Shown one piece after another: positions 13,195-64,000 of a DNA stretch of 64,000 bases (within the stretch, counting starts at the first letter, position 1; each line of letters opens with the position of its first letter). The DNA is taken from the NCBI RefSeq assembly GCF_026213295.1, contig NC_079419.1:10980300-11044299 (forward strand). Reading direction: 5' to 3'. This DNA is from Gadus chalcogrammus (taxonomy: Eukaryota; Chordata; Actinopteri; Gadiformes; Gadidae). The notes beneath the pieces were generated by a model. That model was not told the DNA's origin. It was given only the letters and a program-made list of their open reading frames with translations, and ran no database searches. The position numbers and the translations under genes were made by a program.

Positions 13195-13618
13195 TTCAGT
13201 CACTTACCGGTGAAGGCAGCGCTCTCGCGTCCTCTCCCGGCAACACTGCTGGGATTATTTTCACTACTGGGATTAATTTCGCTACTGATAGCTCCCTTAT
13301 AGAAACAGCTCGGCTGTGTTCTGGGTTACCAAATTTATTTGGTAAAGGTTTTTCTTTTCAGTCACTTACCGGTGAAGGCAGCGCTCTCGCGCCCTCTCCC
13401 TGTAACACTTCTGTTTCTTTTCAGTCACTTGCCGGTGAAAGCAGCGCTCTCGCGTCCTCTCCCGGGAACACTGCTGTATATTTGAGTGCGTAATTATTTT
13501 CAGTCACTTGCTGGTGAAGACTGCGCTCTCGCGTCCTCTCCCGGTAATACTTTTTTTGGTTTTTCTTGAATTAGTAGTTTACTGGTGAAGGCAGTGCTCC
13601 CTCTCCCAGTGTTCTGCT
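13195..13618 (+). repeat. Five-copy leader repeat upstream of DIRS gag
   Basis: CAGTCACTTACCGGTGAAGG and CAGCGCTCTCGCGTCCTCTC recur at about 13197, 13361, 13421, 13500 and 13573 (the last decayed). They lie between the left terminal repeat and the gag start and may form the promoter/leader. Confidence 0.9.
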
Positions 13619-13619
13619 G

Positions 13620-14340
13620 ATGGCTCATGTGTGTGGCGCCTGTGTGGCCCTCCTTGAGCCTGACGATGGCCATGATCGCTGCCCCTCTTGCCTCGGCTTC
13701 GAGCATTTGAGGGAGGGCCTTACAGAGAGGGCCTGTATGAACTGCGGCTCCATGCCCTTGGCACTCAGGCTGGCTAGGCTCGCAGCGGTGGAACAACCAA
13801 CAGCTTTCGACCATCCATCAATGGCGCCACTTCCTCCGGCTCAGCCCGTCCGTTCTTGGCGTCGGGGTAGAGCAGGCCCCCGCCCCAGGAAAAGGGCTAG
13901 GGACGAGCTAGCATCCAAGGTGGATCGCTTGTCGTCCGACATGGAGAGGATACAGGAACTCCTCCTGACCCTGCAACCTGGGGCAGGCGGCGCTGTGGCT
14001 GATAGCCGGCCTGACCCTTCCTTGGGGGATGTGCCGGGGACGGACGATGTCCTGTCGCTGGCGGCATCAGCCAACCTCTTCAGTGAGGGTGTCACGGGGG
14101 AGGAAGCCTCAAACGCTTTTGGGGAGGCCTCCCGCTCCTCTGCTCAGAGCTCTGGGCACAGCACAGAGGGTAACCCCATCGGGGCCGTCATCCGTACGGC
14201 CCTGGCTCGCCTGGGGCTCGATGCTCCTCAGCCTAGCGCCTTTTTCAGGCGCAGCCCTGCCACAGCCCCTTTCTCTGTCCCTCCTTCGGAGGAGTATTTA
14301 AAGGAGCTACACCTCTGCTGGAAGGATGCCAAGGCTCTCC
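13620..14340 (+). pseudogene. DIRS gag-like ORF, 3' truncated by deletion
   Basis: The ATG at 13620 opens a frame with a Cys/His cluster at residues 5-45 (CGACVALLEP, HDRCPSCLGFEH, ACMNCG), a Pro/Arg-rich basic patch (PRPRKRARDE) and an acidic/Ser region ending near EEYLKELHLCWKDAK. The same frame stays open to 15983, but from about 14340 it is only the shadow of the reverse transcriptase. Confidence 0.75.
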
Positions 14341-15750
14341 CCCGTCCTTCTTCCAGTGCTCGGGCCTTGGCTGCCCTTCGGGCTTTCCCTCTCCCCGAGG
14401 GTTTTCACCAGGGTTGTGGCGGCAGCCCTCGCACCCCTGCAGACGCAGGGCATGAAGGTCCTGCCGTATCTGGACGACTGGCTGGTCTGTGCGCCCTCCA
14501 GGTCCCAGGTGGCCCAGGACACGGCCCGCCTGCTGTCGCACGTCGCCCGGCTGGGCTTGACGGTGAACCTATCAAAGAGTTGCCTGGACCCTTCCCAACG
14601 GGTTACCTATCTGGGGTTGGTCCTGGACTCGGTCGCCATGAAGGCCTACCTTTCACCTCGACGGGTGAACGACATCCTCCGCCTCCTTCCCCTCTTCAGA
14701 GCCGGCAGGAGGCTGCTTTTTATTCATTTTCTTCAGCTTCTGGGCAAGCTGGCAGCTGCTTCAGCTGTGGTGCCTCTGGGCTTACTGTCCCTGCGCCCAC
14801 TCCAAATGTGGCTGAACAGCCTGCACCTAGATGCCAAGTGGCACAGGCAGAGGAGGGTCAAGGTGACCCTGCAGTGTCTTGTCTCTCTGGCTCCATGGAG
14901 AAAGAGAGTGTATCTGGAGGCAGGCGTGCCCATGGGCGCAATCCCGGCGCGCCGGGAGTTGGTGACAACCGACGCCTGCCTCTCGGGATGGGGCGCAGTG
15001 TGGCAGGGCAGGACTGCGCAGGGACGGTGGTCTGGCCGGGACGTGGCACAACACATCAATGTGCTGGAACTCCGGGCTGTGCAGCTGGCACTAGCCAGCA
15101 TTCTGCCCCATTTGATAGGCCGGCATGTCCTGGTCCGGTCGGACAACATGGCCACGGTTTCGCAGGTGAACCACCAAGGGGGCACCAGGTCAGCACGGCT
15201 TCTCCGGGTATCCCAGAGCCTGTGGACTTGGGCTTCTCCCTTCTGCCTACGGGCAGTCTATTTGCCGGGGGCCCAGAATCGGGCGGCAGACTTCCTCTCC
15301 CGACGGAAGCCTCCACCGGGGGAATGGCGGCTTCACCCCGAGGTGGTGGAGTCAATGTGGGGCCTCTTCGGCAGGGCAGAGGTGGACCTCTTTGCCTCGG
15401 AGGAGTCGGCGCATTGCCCCCTCTGGTTCTCCTGGGCAGAAGCGTCCAGCCCTTTAGGGCAGGACGCGCTGGCGCACGATTGGCCGGACAGGCCTCTTTA
15501 TGCCTACCCACCATTGCCTCTGGTTCTGCCGACACTCCAGAGGGTCCTTTTGCAGGGCCACCGGCTCCTTCTGGTGGCCCCCTTTTGGCCGGGGAGGCTC
15601 TGGTATCCACTGCTGCTCAGGCCCTGCTGCAGCTCGCCATGGTGCCTCCCCGACAGGAGGGATCTCCTGTCCCAGCTGGGGGGTCAGATCTGGCATCCCG
15701 ACCCCTCTCGCCTACAGCTCTGGGCTTGGCCACTGCAGGGCCCGACCCAC
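14341..15750 (+). pseudogene. DIRS reverse transcriptase, RNase H and methyltransferase-like domains
   Basis: The reading frame enters in mid reverse transcriptase (LPFGLSLSPRVFTRVVAAAL), reaches the catalytic box VLPYLDDWLVC (14458-14490), then thumb-like LGLTVNLSKS and YLGLVLDS. RNase H shows TTDACLSGWGAVW, NVLELRAVQLAL, VRSDNMATV and AQNRAADFLSR (the D-E-D-D set). The following block VDLFASEESAHCPLWFSW and PLGQDALAHDWP fits the DIRS MT domain. The fingers and first reverse transcriptase motifs are missing. Confidence 0.85.
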
Positions 15751-16790
15751 TGCTGAGGGAGTGCACTGCGGCTGTCAGGGGTATGGTCATGAGTGCCAGG
15801 GCACCATCGACCAGGTTGCAGTACGGAAACAGGTGGAAGCTGTTCTCCAACTGGTGTGCGGCTAGAGCCGTGGATCCAGTGCACTGCGCTGTGATCACGG
15901 TGCTGGAATTTCGGCAGTCCCTCCTGGATAGTGGCCGGTCGCACTCCACCTTGAGGGTCTATGTCGCTGCCATCCCTACATGATAGGGTTGACGGCGCCA
16001 CGGTAGGGTGCCACAGATTAGTGTCCCTCTTTCTAAGAGGGGCTTTGAGGCTGCGTCCCCCTACAGCCATGCGGTCTCCAGCATGGGACCTGCCGCTGGT
16101 GCTGGAAGCCTTGTCATCTCCTCCCTTCAAGCCTTTGGGTCAAGGGGGGTTGAAGTGGCTGTCCATGAAGGCTGCCTTTTTACTCGCCATAACATCTGCC
16201 AAGCGGGTCGGGGAGTTGCATGCCCTATCAGTGAGTGATACATGCCTGAGGTGGAACTCTGATGGCTCGGGTGTCACTCTATGGCCGAATGTTGCGTTCC
16301 TGCCAAAGATCCTGCCACGCAATCACCTTAACCAGCCCATCCAGTTAGCACGCTTTGACCCCCCTTCTGGGGAGGGTGGGTCTGAGCTGCTGTGCCCGGT
16401 GCGGGCCCTTAGGGCTTATATTTCTGCTACCGCCGGTATTCGCCAGTCGGAGCAGCTTTTTGTTTGCCATGGTGGCACTAACAGGGGTCGTGCTTTAACA
16501 AAGCAGAGGCTGTCCCACTGGATTGTGGAGACCATAACGCACGCCTACGGGGCCAGTGGCCGCCCCCCCGCCATCCAGGGTGAGGTGTCACTCAACCAGG
16601 AGCGTCTCCAAATCATGGGCTGCCCTGAGAGGGGTGCCCCTGGGGACCATCTGTGCCGCGGCGTCATGGACGTCGCCTAGCACATTCTCCAGGTTCTACC
16701 GGGTCAACGTTGCCACTCCCCATCCAATGGGCGTGGCCCTGATACCAAGCTCTGCTGCCTCTGGTCAGTAGGTGAGCACCTTGATTCTTC
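15735..16790 (+). pseudogene. DIRS tyrosine recombinase in three frames
   Basis: The N-terminal SAM-like part (PSTRLQYGNRWKLFSNWCAA) is in the gag frame to 15983. The middle continues one register over (SLHDRVDGATVGCHRLVSLF) with the first catalytic Arg in SAKRVGELHAL (codon 16204). The last part is in a third frame, with the H-x-x-R motif HSTR (16589-16600) and the nucleophile Tyr in SRFYRVN (codon 16697). All catalytic residues seen are intact, but the breaks near 15975 and 16570 prevent translation as one protein. Confidence 0.85.
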
Positions 16791-16813
16791 GTGACGTTGT
16801 TGGTATTGGCCAC

Positions 16814-16914
16814 CCAGTGCTTAATGCACCGCCTCTGGCGGTCAGTAAGGATGAAATAGAACGCAGAGTTACGTATGTAACTCCGGTTCTATGAATCCTG
16901 GATGACCGCCAGAG
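16814..16914 (+). repeat. DIRS internal complementary region
   Basis: 16814-16862 is the reverse complement of the left outer end (12800-12848), and 16869-16914 is the reverse complement of the right outer end (17089-17134). The two halves touch, so the region represents the joined ends, as expected for the DIRS template that restores termini during circle formation. Confidence 0.9.
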
Positions 16915-16943
16915 TTACAGGTCACTCAGAAGTCTCGTGGTTC

Positions 16944-17100
16944 GCGAGAAGATTCTGGGAACAGATCCTCTGTCGACACCGGGCTATATAGCCAATCCGG
17001 TGTCTCGAGGGTCACATGTGACCTTGTTGGTATAGGTACTCGAACTGCGCATGCGCGAGACGGATAAATCCAGTGCTTAATGCACCGCCTCTGGCGGTCA
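16944..17100 (-). repeat. DIRS right inverted terminal repeat
   Basis: Inverted copy of 12818-12973, ending at CCGCCTCTGGCGGTCA; the element's unique right end follows to about 17134. Confidence 0.92.
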
Positions 17101-17134
17101 TCCAGGATTCATAGAACCGGAGTTACATACGTAA

Positions 17135-17780
17135 CTGCGGTTTTATGATAGCTACCTTGGGCTAGAGCGGTCGACGTCATCAAGCTCTAGCGTCAACGTA
17201 GCTCCCAGAGGCCGACTGAAAATATACGAAGCGGGAAAATCAACAGAGGATTCCGCGGCATGGAGTCTCGGTGAGCATTTTTCGAAGTAGTTAGGTCCCA
17301 AAATGGGTAAAGAACAATAAAGAAAGGAAGAATAAAGCCTAAGAATAACGATAGTTATAACTGAAGAAAGGATTAGTCAATGTTCGACCCGGCTTGACCG
17401 AGGGAACCGAGGGCACAACTCAACCGGAGGAAACTATTCAACTAATTTCTTCCCTTCAATTGTATGTATACTTGATTAAGTCCACTTAAAATGTAAGTAG
17501 GCTTAATGCTGTTATTTTAAAGGCAATCTGGAATTGTATTTATACTTTATACTAGAAATACACGTTGGTCATTTAATTATCCATAAACCATAACATCTTG
17601 AAACTGTTCTGTGCATCAGAATTGTAAACAAATATAACTTTTATTTACACGTATAAAATAACAAACTATGATGTCATCATTATTTCACAAAAACCAACAA
17701 AATAACCACCAGAGGTCGCCGTAAGCCAAGCTTAGTTTTCCCGTCGAATGCACGATTCAAAACCTTTCTGGATCTGACTG

Positions 17781-17782
<2 letters not shown>
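17135..17782. other. Intergenic DNA, nothing recognised
   Basis: AT-rich sequence without a convincing ORF, repeat or RNA gene. Confidence 0.4.

Positions 17783-17876
<94 letters not shown>
17783..17876 (+). repeat. (AC)47 microsatellite
   Basis: Uninterrupted AC run between the DIRS element and the LINE block. It is followed by CT/AG low-complexity sequence at about 18070-18270. Confidence 0.97.
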
Positions 17877-17879
<3 letters not shown>

Positions 17880-18191
17880 CAGATACACAAACACACATAT
17901 ACTCACACACATAAAGACGGCCGGTGAAATGTGACCCTGTGTTTGCAGCAGCGGCCTGTGCTGTGTGTCGGCCTATCATATCGCTTATTGACTGTGAGGT
18001 CATCAATTACCTCATCCTGACACCCTGTATCGATTGGCTGAGAGATGGATTTATGAGTGGAGAGATAACTATCTCTCTCCCTCTAGAGAGAGAGGGAGAG
18101 AGAGAGAGATGTTACATCTGGATGTCCACTTCTCCACTCGTTCTTCTGTCATCACTTCTATGCCTCATCTATTATTTACTCTCCTCTCCTG

Positions 18192-18222
<31 letters not shown>

Positions 18223-18472
18223 CCCCCCCCCTCTCGCTCTCCCCCCCTATCTCCCCCTCTCTCTTCTCTCTCTCGGGGCGATCAATCACAGTTGGCTGAC
18301 AGCCAGCAGGCCGCAGGTCGTCATGCCGACAGCAGATGGCTCTTTATTGCCATGACAACCACAGGGAGCAGGAAGTGACACGTCCAGCCAAAGACACACA
18401 CACGCGCGCACGCATGCATGCATGCATGCATGCAGTGTGTGTCACATGCAAAAACCTGACTAAAGAAGAACT

Positions 18473-18719
18473 GTTTAGGTTAGGGTTTATTGGTTAGGTT
18501 AGGTCAGGGTTTGATGGTTAGGTTAGGGTTTGATGGTTAGGCTAGGGTTTGATGGTTAGGCTAGGGTTTGATGGTTAGGTTAGGTCAGGGTTTGATGGTT
18601 AGGTTAGGGTTTAATGGTTAGGTTAAGGTTTAATGGTTAGGTGAGGGTTTAATGGTTAGGTTAGGGTTTGATGGTTAGGTCAGGGTTTAATGGTTAGGTC
18701 AGGGTTTAATGGTTAGGGG
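18473..18719 (+). repeat. Telomere-like minisatellite, left block
   Basis: About 11 units of 20-26 bases such as GGTTAGGTTAGGGTTTGATG; each holds one or two TTAGG(G) hexamer-like words, but no pure (TTAGGG)n. Confidence 0.9.
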
Positions 18720-20974
18720 GATCAAGGTAGAAGAGTTCACGTCGCGATCCCTGCCAAGTAATATCAACAATACTACTTGCGAATTCTACCAAACACTTTG
18801 ACGCCAAGCCGAAAGACAAATGATGTCGAATAGCCCAAATAATGGCACTAGCCCATCAGCCCGAAAGAGGAAGAGAGGCCAACGCCTGCCACCAAGGCCA
18901 TCTTTGACCATCATATCTCTAAATGTTGAAGGACTGTCTGCAGCTGAGAAGAACTTGCTTCCTAACTCTGCAGAGAGCATCAGTGTGATACTCTCTGCCT
19001 TCAAAAAACTCACCGCGGACCCAAACATCCCCGCCCTCGAGTGGAAGGCATGACCACCCTCATTGAAAGAACACATGGAAAACATGGAAGCGTCAAGCTT
19101 GCAAAAAACAGGACAATCATCGCATAAACATCAAAGAGCGATGAAAACAGCAAACCCCTGAGCTCAGAGCAATTACCATCAGCTCCGTCTACAAGCCACC
19201 TCTACAACTTTCCTGATGGCAGAAATACCATCAAAGGATAGTGGGATTGGAGACTTCAACAGCCACAGTTCACAATGGGGATACGCCGGAAACTGACGAT
19301 GAAGATGAATTGGAAGCAGTAGCCGAAACCAACCAGCTCTACCTGATCCATGATGCCAAACTACCAAAGTCCTTTGATAGGGGGCGATGGAAAGCCGGCT
19401 ACAACCCTGATATCACGTTTGTCAGGCATAACATCTCTGGATTGAGCAAGAAGCTGGGACTGACACGGCCCAATCGGCCTTACAGTCAATGCTGCAGTTA
19501 CCCCAGCCACAGTTCCTTTCCGGAGAAGATTAAACTTTGAGAAAGCGAACTGGCCTGGCTTCCAAGAATATCTTAAAGACCCCCACCATCAAGCGGACCC
19601 CAAAAATCGTATCTTCACCAAGCTAGTTCATCAGGCAGCCCAGAAGAACATCCCAAGAGGCTGTCACACTCAATCCATCCCTGGCCTTGACGCTGCAAGT
19701 AGCGAACTATATGAGCAATAGCAACAGCTCTACGAATCTGACCCCTTTGCTGAAAGCATCATCGAAGTAGGTGAGAGACTCATGACCTCCCTGTCAGAAT
19801 GCCGCGAGTGGAAATGGCAAACTCTACTGGAGACAACTAATATGGCAAAAAAATGAAAAAAGGCATAGAGCCTCATCCGAAAAATCAGCAATGACCCATC
19901 AACTCCAACACAGCAACAGTATACCACCACGGCCAACCAAGTTGTGTATCAGTTGCTGCTCAATGGGAAATCCATCACCAAACAGCCAAGACCAAAGGTA
20001 GACCGACTTCAGCACTCCCAAAACACCGGACAGACTGAGCCCTTGAAGAGCTCAATATACTGTAGGCATCAAAGCCCTCAAGACTTGCAAAACCATCGGC
20101 CTGGACAACATTTTCACAGAGGAGATCAAGCAGTTTGGACCTCTGACACGGAATGGGGTCCTTGAGCTGATGAACAACTGCATGCTGACAAGAAGCCTCA
20201 CACAGCACATAGAATACAGGTACCATAAAGGACTGGTGACAGGAGCCGTCTTTTGCCGCGTTTCCAATGCAGGGTGCGGAACGGATCGGTTCGCAATGGT
20301 GCGGTAGGGAGGGAGCGGTATAGCCCAGCTCAGTTCCGAGGTCGCGTTTCCACCGCCGACAGTACCCTTTTAGGTAGGCCGGATGTTGATCGCCGCGGCA
20401 GCTACGTAAACATCGTAAACAACGTCTTCCTCCCCAAGAATGCAGACGAACGTCTCCACCTCCTTGTTCGCCCAAGCAAGCGTTTTACGCGACATGTTAA
20501 TTGTAAAGAATAATACCTCGAGGCTACTGTTTGTTTGTTTTTATCCCCACGTCGCCCGGAAGTGATGATTCTGTCGACCAATCAACGGAGGGGATGTGTA
20601 GCTAGAATTTCCCGGGACCCTTTCAGGCGTCTTGTCTCGTTTTCAGTACCCCAACGGAGGAGTACTGAAAACGAGGCCAAAACGGGTACAGCTAAGTCCG
20701 GGTCACGCCCACTTTTGGGGGTGGAAACGCAACCCGTACCGCACCTTTGCGAACCGATCCGTTCCGCACCCTGCAGTGGAAACGCGGCATAAGATCTACT
20801 GGTTTGGCCCTGTTCTACACCTCTGCAGAGTATGCGTGTCTTGTTTGGGAGAGATCCTCCCATGACAAGAAGCTAGGCCCAGCGTTGAATAACACCTGCC
20901 GATCAATCACTGGCTGCTTGAAGCGCACCAACATAACATGTTGGTGGGCTTAACATTCAAAGAAAAAAGGAAAA
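18720..20974 (+). mobile_element. Decayed APE-type non-LTR retrotransposon (LINE)
   Basis: Endonuclease traces: LTIISLNVEGLSAAEKNLL (about 18905), ISSVYKPP, GDFNSHS and then GRWKAGYNPDITFVRHN (about 19380-19430). A linker region follows in mixed frames. A first reverse transcriptase motif (KTCKTIGLDNIFTEEIKQFG) is at about 20078-20137, and the C-terminal signature SAEYACLVW...KKLGPALNNTCRSITGC at about 20820-20915. The reverse transcriptase palm is missing, and a TIR element interrupts the copy at 20254. Telomere-like repeats flank it on both sides. The family is probably I/Jockey-like, but this is uncertain. Confidence 0.75.
20254..20789. mobile_element. TIR element (MITE-like, about 535 bp) nested in the LINE
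   Basis: GCCGCGTTTCCAATGCAGGG and TGCGGAACGGATCGGTTCGC on the left are mirrored at 20740-20789 with one or two mismatches, giving TIRs of about 50 bases. The interior has no transposase frame. A further inverted pair (CAGTACCCCAACGGAGGAGT near 20645) lies inside. The target duplication is not clear. Confidence 0.85.
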
Positions 20975-21255
20975 GAATGGTAAGGGCTGGGTTTAATGGT
21001 TGGGTTAGGGTTTAATGGTTAGGGCTGGGTTTAATGGTTGGGTTAGGGTTTAATGGTAAGGTTAGGGTTTAATGGTTAGGGCTGGGTTTGATGGATAGGT
21101 CTAATTGTTAGGTCAGGGCTTAATGGGTAGGTTAGGGCTCAATGGTTTGGGCTAAGTTTAATGGTTAGGTTTGGCACTAACCAAACCATTAAACCCAAAA
21201 TGTTAGGGCTTTATGGTTAGGTCATGGTTTAATGGTTAGGTTAGGGTTGGGTTAG
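20975..21255 (+). repeat. Telomere-like minisatellite, right block
   Basis: Same family as 18473-18719 (GGTTAGGGCTGGGTTTAATG and GGTTGGGTTAGGGTTTAATG), with one inverted snippet near 21175-21200. Confidence 0.88.
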
Positions 21256-21995
21256 AGAGAGAGAAAGACGATGTCTGAGAGACAGAGTGCATGCTGGGTT
21301 GGTGTGTGTACCCAGGAGGGCTGGTGGATTTCACGTCCCACTTCCTCCAGCAAGACGATTAGGCCAGACGTCTCTCAAACACATACACCCACTCTCATAT
21401 TTGTGGGGACGTTTCGAGAGACAGAGTTGGTGAGGTAGCATGATAAACATGGATCTCTATTGTAGTTGATATTAATTCATCAACTACAATAACAAGGGTT
21501 GAATAACCCTTGCTGTAGCCAACCCACCCTCGCTGTAGCCAACCACACCCTAACCCAAAGTACAACCAAATAACCATATTTTAGGCCTTTATTCTTTAGT
21601 TTTAGCCCTACCTTCTTAGCATGAAAGCTATCCATTTGAACTGAATGTATATCTTGCAGCATGTTATTATTTATTATCTGCGTCAGTCCAGTCTTCATAT
21701 TTACAAGATTACACATTGGGGTTCAGAGCTCAAGCTTTGGTCTGAAGACTGTTAGCTTTTCGGACCGGGCTAAGTCTACGCCAGAGAGCCGACCAAAGGT
21801 CTGGCTGCATTCCTTTGTTAGCGCGACGGTCAGACATTCACCCACTACACACACACGTCTGGCTGTCAGTTCGGGTTTCGTCAGCGGCTGCAGACGGAGG
21901 CAGGCCATTGCTGATGCTTGACTACACTCACCAACACCCAGTCACCCACCCACCCACAAAATAATGGAGACGGAGAGGATGTGGTTTCCTAGGCG
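21256..21995. other. Intergenic DNA between LINE block and chd7 3' end
   Basis: No gene recognised. A small direct repeat CCTCGCTGTAGCCAACCACA/CCTTGCTGTAGCCAACCCAC lies at 21508-21548. Confidence 0.4.
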
Positions 21996-23640
21996 AATAT
22001 TGTGATTCACTTTTATTAAAAGCATCATAGCTACAATTCATCATAATGATGTCTCAAAAAACAAAATAAAACAAAAAGACACACCAAAATAAAGAACATG
22101 TACACGGTAAGTCTGTAAACTTCAAGGCTAGATAATTTTGAGGTAATGCTCTTCAGCTTGCTGGCTAAAAGTAACTAAAAGTCCATTTCAAGAAAGTAGC
22201 TAAGTAATAAAGGTACCTGATTATATTGAACTCTCAACACCAGTGCATCAACAGGAACAGAGTGAGACATGATTGCAGTATTATTCATCATTTACAGTTT
22301 AGGTTCATTTTTATTTCATACCACACATCTGGTTAGTCATGTACTGTTTGTGTTTGTGTGTTTATGTGTGTGCGTGTTTGTGTGTGTGTATGTTATGTCT
22401 GAACATTCAAAAGCTGCCTTGATTATTGCTGTGTCAGCAGGGGGGGGGATGCGTTCAAGACGCCCACAGCGTTTAAAAGGCAGCGATGTCAACCTGTGTT
22501 TCCACGACAATACACCAGCCCATAATTCATAGATATATATGATATAGAACCTATTTTTTAGTGAGCGCCGCGTGTTCAGTGTTCCACGGCGTTCCACAGT
22601 GTGAGACTAGATCAGCCGCTGCCATGGCTACGGCGCAGGACAACAACGGACAACAGGTCGGGTGGGCGGAGTTCCAACCCGGACCGGGAGAGACCACGTT
22701 CCCCCGGCTCCCTCCCCTGGGAGAGACCGCTCCTGCCTGAGAGACACCAGCCAATCAGAGGTCCCCAACCCCCGCCCGCCCATGCCAGGCAGAGCAGACG
22801 ATCCCAGAGAGAGATGAAGACAGTAGTAAGACCCTTGAGAGGGGGTTCAGTCACCGGGCCGTTCCAACACACCACACGCAGGACCCAGCGCGAGCTAGAC
22901 CTGGATGTGAGCTAGACCGCCCGGATGTGAGCTAGACCACCCGAATGCGAGTTTGACCTGGATGTAAGTTTGACCTGGGTCAGAGTTGGACCTGGATGTG
23001 GGCTGGTCCTCTGCGTGTGCGCGTGGGTATTGCAGTGTGTGACAGACATGTAGAAACGCTTTAAAGTCAACCTGGTCTGATATGTGAGAACTACAAAAAA
23101 AAGTAATAAAATTACAAAACAAAATCTGCTCTGAGACGATGCAGCAGATAAACTCCATTACCCACAATTCCTTTGCAGCAGCGTCGTCAGACAGGCGGGC
23201 GACCTCATAATGCCGTTTTTAGAATGTTAAGGAAGAAAAAAAGAAAATCAAAGTGTAACTTCAGTCAATATCAAGAGTCCAGAGACAGTTCTGGAAACAC
23301 CGACTCCTGAGGCGGCCAGCAGACCGCTTGCTCTTTATACTTTATCACTTCTGAAGCACTGCACAGTGCCGACAGGTTGAAGGTCAAACTAGGTGGAGGA
23401 GGGGCCCCGCCCCCTCCCAGTAGAGGATCCTGACTAGACTACCGAGAGAGACCGCGCTCCCACACACAGTAGATATAGCTGGCAGAACCAGGACACACAA
23501 CAGAAAGATGAGAACTCATCCCGCTTAGATATCTGAGGGGGGAGGGGGGAGAGAGACAGACGGAGAGACCGGGCCTTCGTTATACCCCGAGGTCGGTCAA
23601 GTTTGTGTTTCCTGTCGTGTCCTCTTTTCCTTTTTTACCT
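21995..23640 (-). other. chd7: chd7 3'UTR (inferred)
   Basis: Stretch between the TGA and the poly(A) signal. It includes a GT-rich patch (22335-22392) and a short direct repeat GGATGTGAGCTAGACC near 22900-22940. No other gene is seen in it. Confidence 0.5.
22012..22017 (-). terminator. chd7: chd7 poly(A) signal (AATAAA on minus strand)
   Basis: TTTATT on the plus strand. It is the distal-most candidate downstream of the chd7 stop; a second lies near 22310. It predicts a 3'UTR of about 1.65 kb. Confidence 0.5.
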
Positions 23641-63706
<40,066 letters not shown>

Positions 63707-63778
63707 GGGACCACAGGGTCCGCTGGGAGGTGAAGACTAGCTGCTGCTGCCTGCTACTCCATGCTCCTCCTCTGACTC
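63707..63778 (-). other. chd7: chd7 5'UTR part of the start-codon exon
   Basis: The acceptor tctctctccag|GAGTCAGAGG places an intron 72 bases upstream of the ATG, as in other vertebrate chd7 genes with a non-coding first exon. Confidence 0.7.
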
Positions 63779-63779
63779 C

Positions 63780-64000
63780 TGGAGAGAGAGGAGGAGAGGA
63801 GGGTTAGAGGGGGTCATCCTTCAGGACGAGAGGAGAGAGGAGGTCATCCCTCATGAAGAGAGGAGAGAGGAGGAGAGGAGAGAGGAGGTCATCCCTCAGG
63901 AAGAGGAGAGAGGAGGGAGAGGAGAGAGGAGGTCATCCCTCAGGGGGAGAGGAGAGAGGAGGGAGAGGAGGTCATCCCTCAGGAGGAGAGGAGGTCATCC
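63780..64000 (+). repeat. GGAGAGGAGGTCATCCCTCA minisatellite in first chd7 intron
   Basis: Irregular 25-45-base units of AGAGGAGAGGAGGTCATCCC to the window end. Confidence 0.9.

Larger units (their letters stand above)
12800..17134 (+). mobile_element. DIRS-type tyrosine-recombinase retrotransposon, internally deleted
   Basis: About 4.3 kb. It has inverted terminal repeats, an internal complementary region matching both outer ends, a gag-like ORF with Cys/His knuckles, reverse transcriptase with a YLDD box, RNase H, a DIRS methyltransferase-like domain and a tyrosine recombinase. This order and terminal design define DIRS elements, which integrate through a circular intermediate and leave no target-site duplication. 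A deletion has removed the end of gag and the front of the reverse transcriptase, and the recombinase is split by at least two frame changes, so this copy is non-autonomous. Confidence 0.9.

Noticed and set aside
13620..15983. A single 787-residue DIRS protein
   Set aside because: After about residue 240 the frame no longer resembles gag; it is the shadow of the reverse transcriptase frame until the recombinase N-terminus near 15735.
18473..21255. True interstitial telomere
   Set aside because: Units are 20-26 bases with TTAATGG words and no run of pure TTAGGG.

Overview
The window is vertebrate, almost certainly teleost, nuclear DNA. It has GT-AG introns, tRNA-derived fish SINEs, DIRS, LINE and hAT remnants, very long (AC)n runs and an extreme load of minisatellites. 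That repeat load resembles what is reported for gadiform (cod-like) genomes, but the species is an inference.

Layout. Positions 1-871 (+) are the 3' end of a Lys/Glu-rich coding exon with a poly(A) signal. Positions 1158-5102 (+) hold a chain of phase-compatible exons encoding an extremely Glu-rich protein, best explained as the acidic lumenal part of asph (aspartate beta-hydroxylase/junctate). It ends in a short exon with a stop and has no catalytic domain in the window. Positions 5.1-22 kb are intergenic: a GT microsatellite, an L1-type fragment, a 46-bp-type minisatellite that carries tRNA-like cassettes, a DIRS-type tyrosine-recombinase retrotransposon (about 12.8-17.1 kb), and a decayed LINE sitting inside a telomere-like array and itself carrying a TIR element. 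Positions 22-63.8 kb (-) hold what appears to be the complete coding part of chd7: 40 coding exons, about 3,220 codons, with a 5'-UTR exon part and a roughly 1.6-kb 3'UTR. All splice phases were checked by hand and close. The asph and chd7 genes point towards each other, as they do on human 8q12, which supports the asph call.

The chd7 product is the CHD7 chromatin remodeller, with an N-terminal Gly/Pro/Gln-rich region, K-rich linker, double chromodomain, SNF2 ATPase, SANT/SLIDE region, BRK domains and acidic C-terminus. Three exon-level indels (one in exon 28, two compensating in exon 30) disturb an otherwise perfectly conserved frame. Similar single-base breaks occur in the asph-like exons. 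Uncorrected assembly indels are the simplest explanation.

The most interesting signal is that many intronic minisatellites here are not random. At least seven chd7 5' splice sites, and one in the asph-like gene, have been tandemly copied together with the last coding nucleotides of the exon, giving arrays of 2 to 35 decoy donors directly behind the real one. Several 3' splice sites show the same pattern more weakly. One array gives an in-frame alternative donor adding 26 residues.
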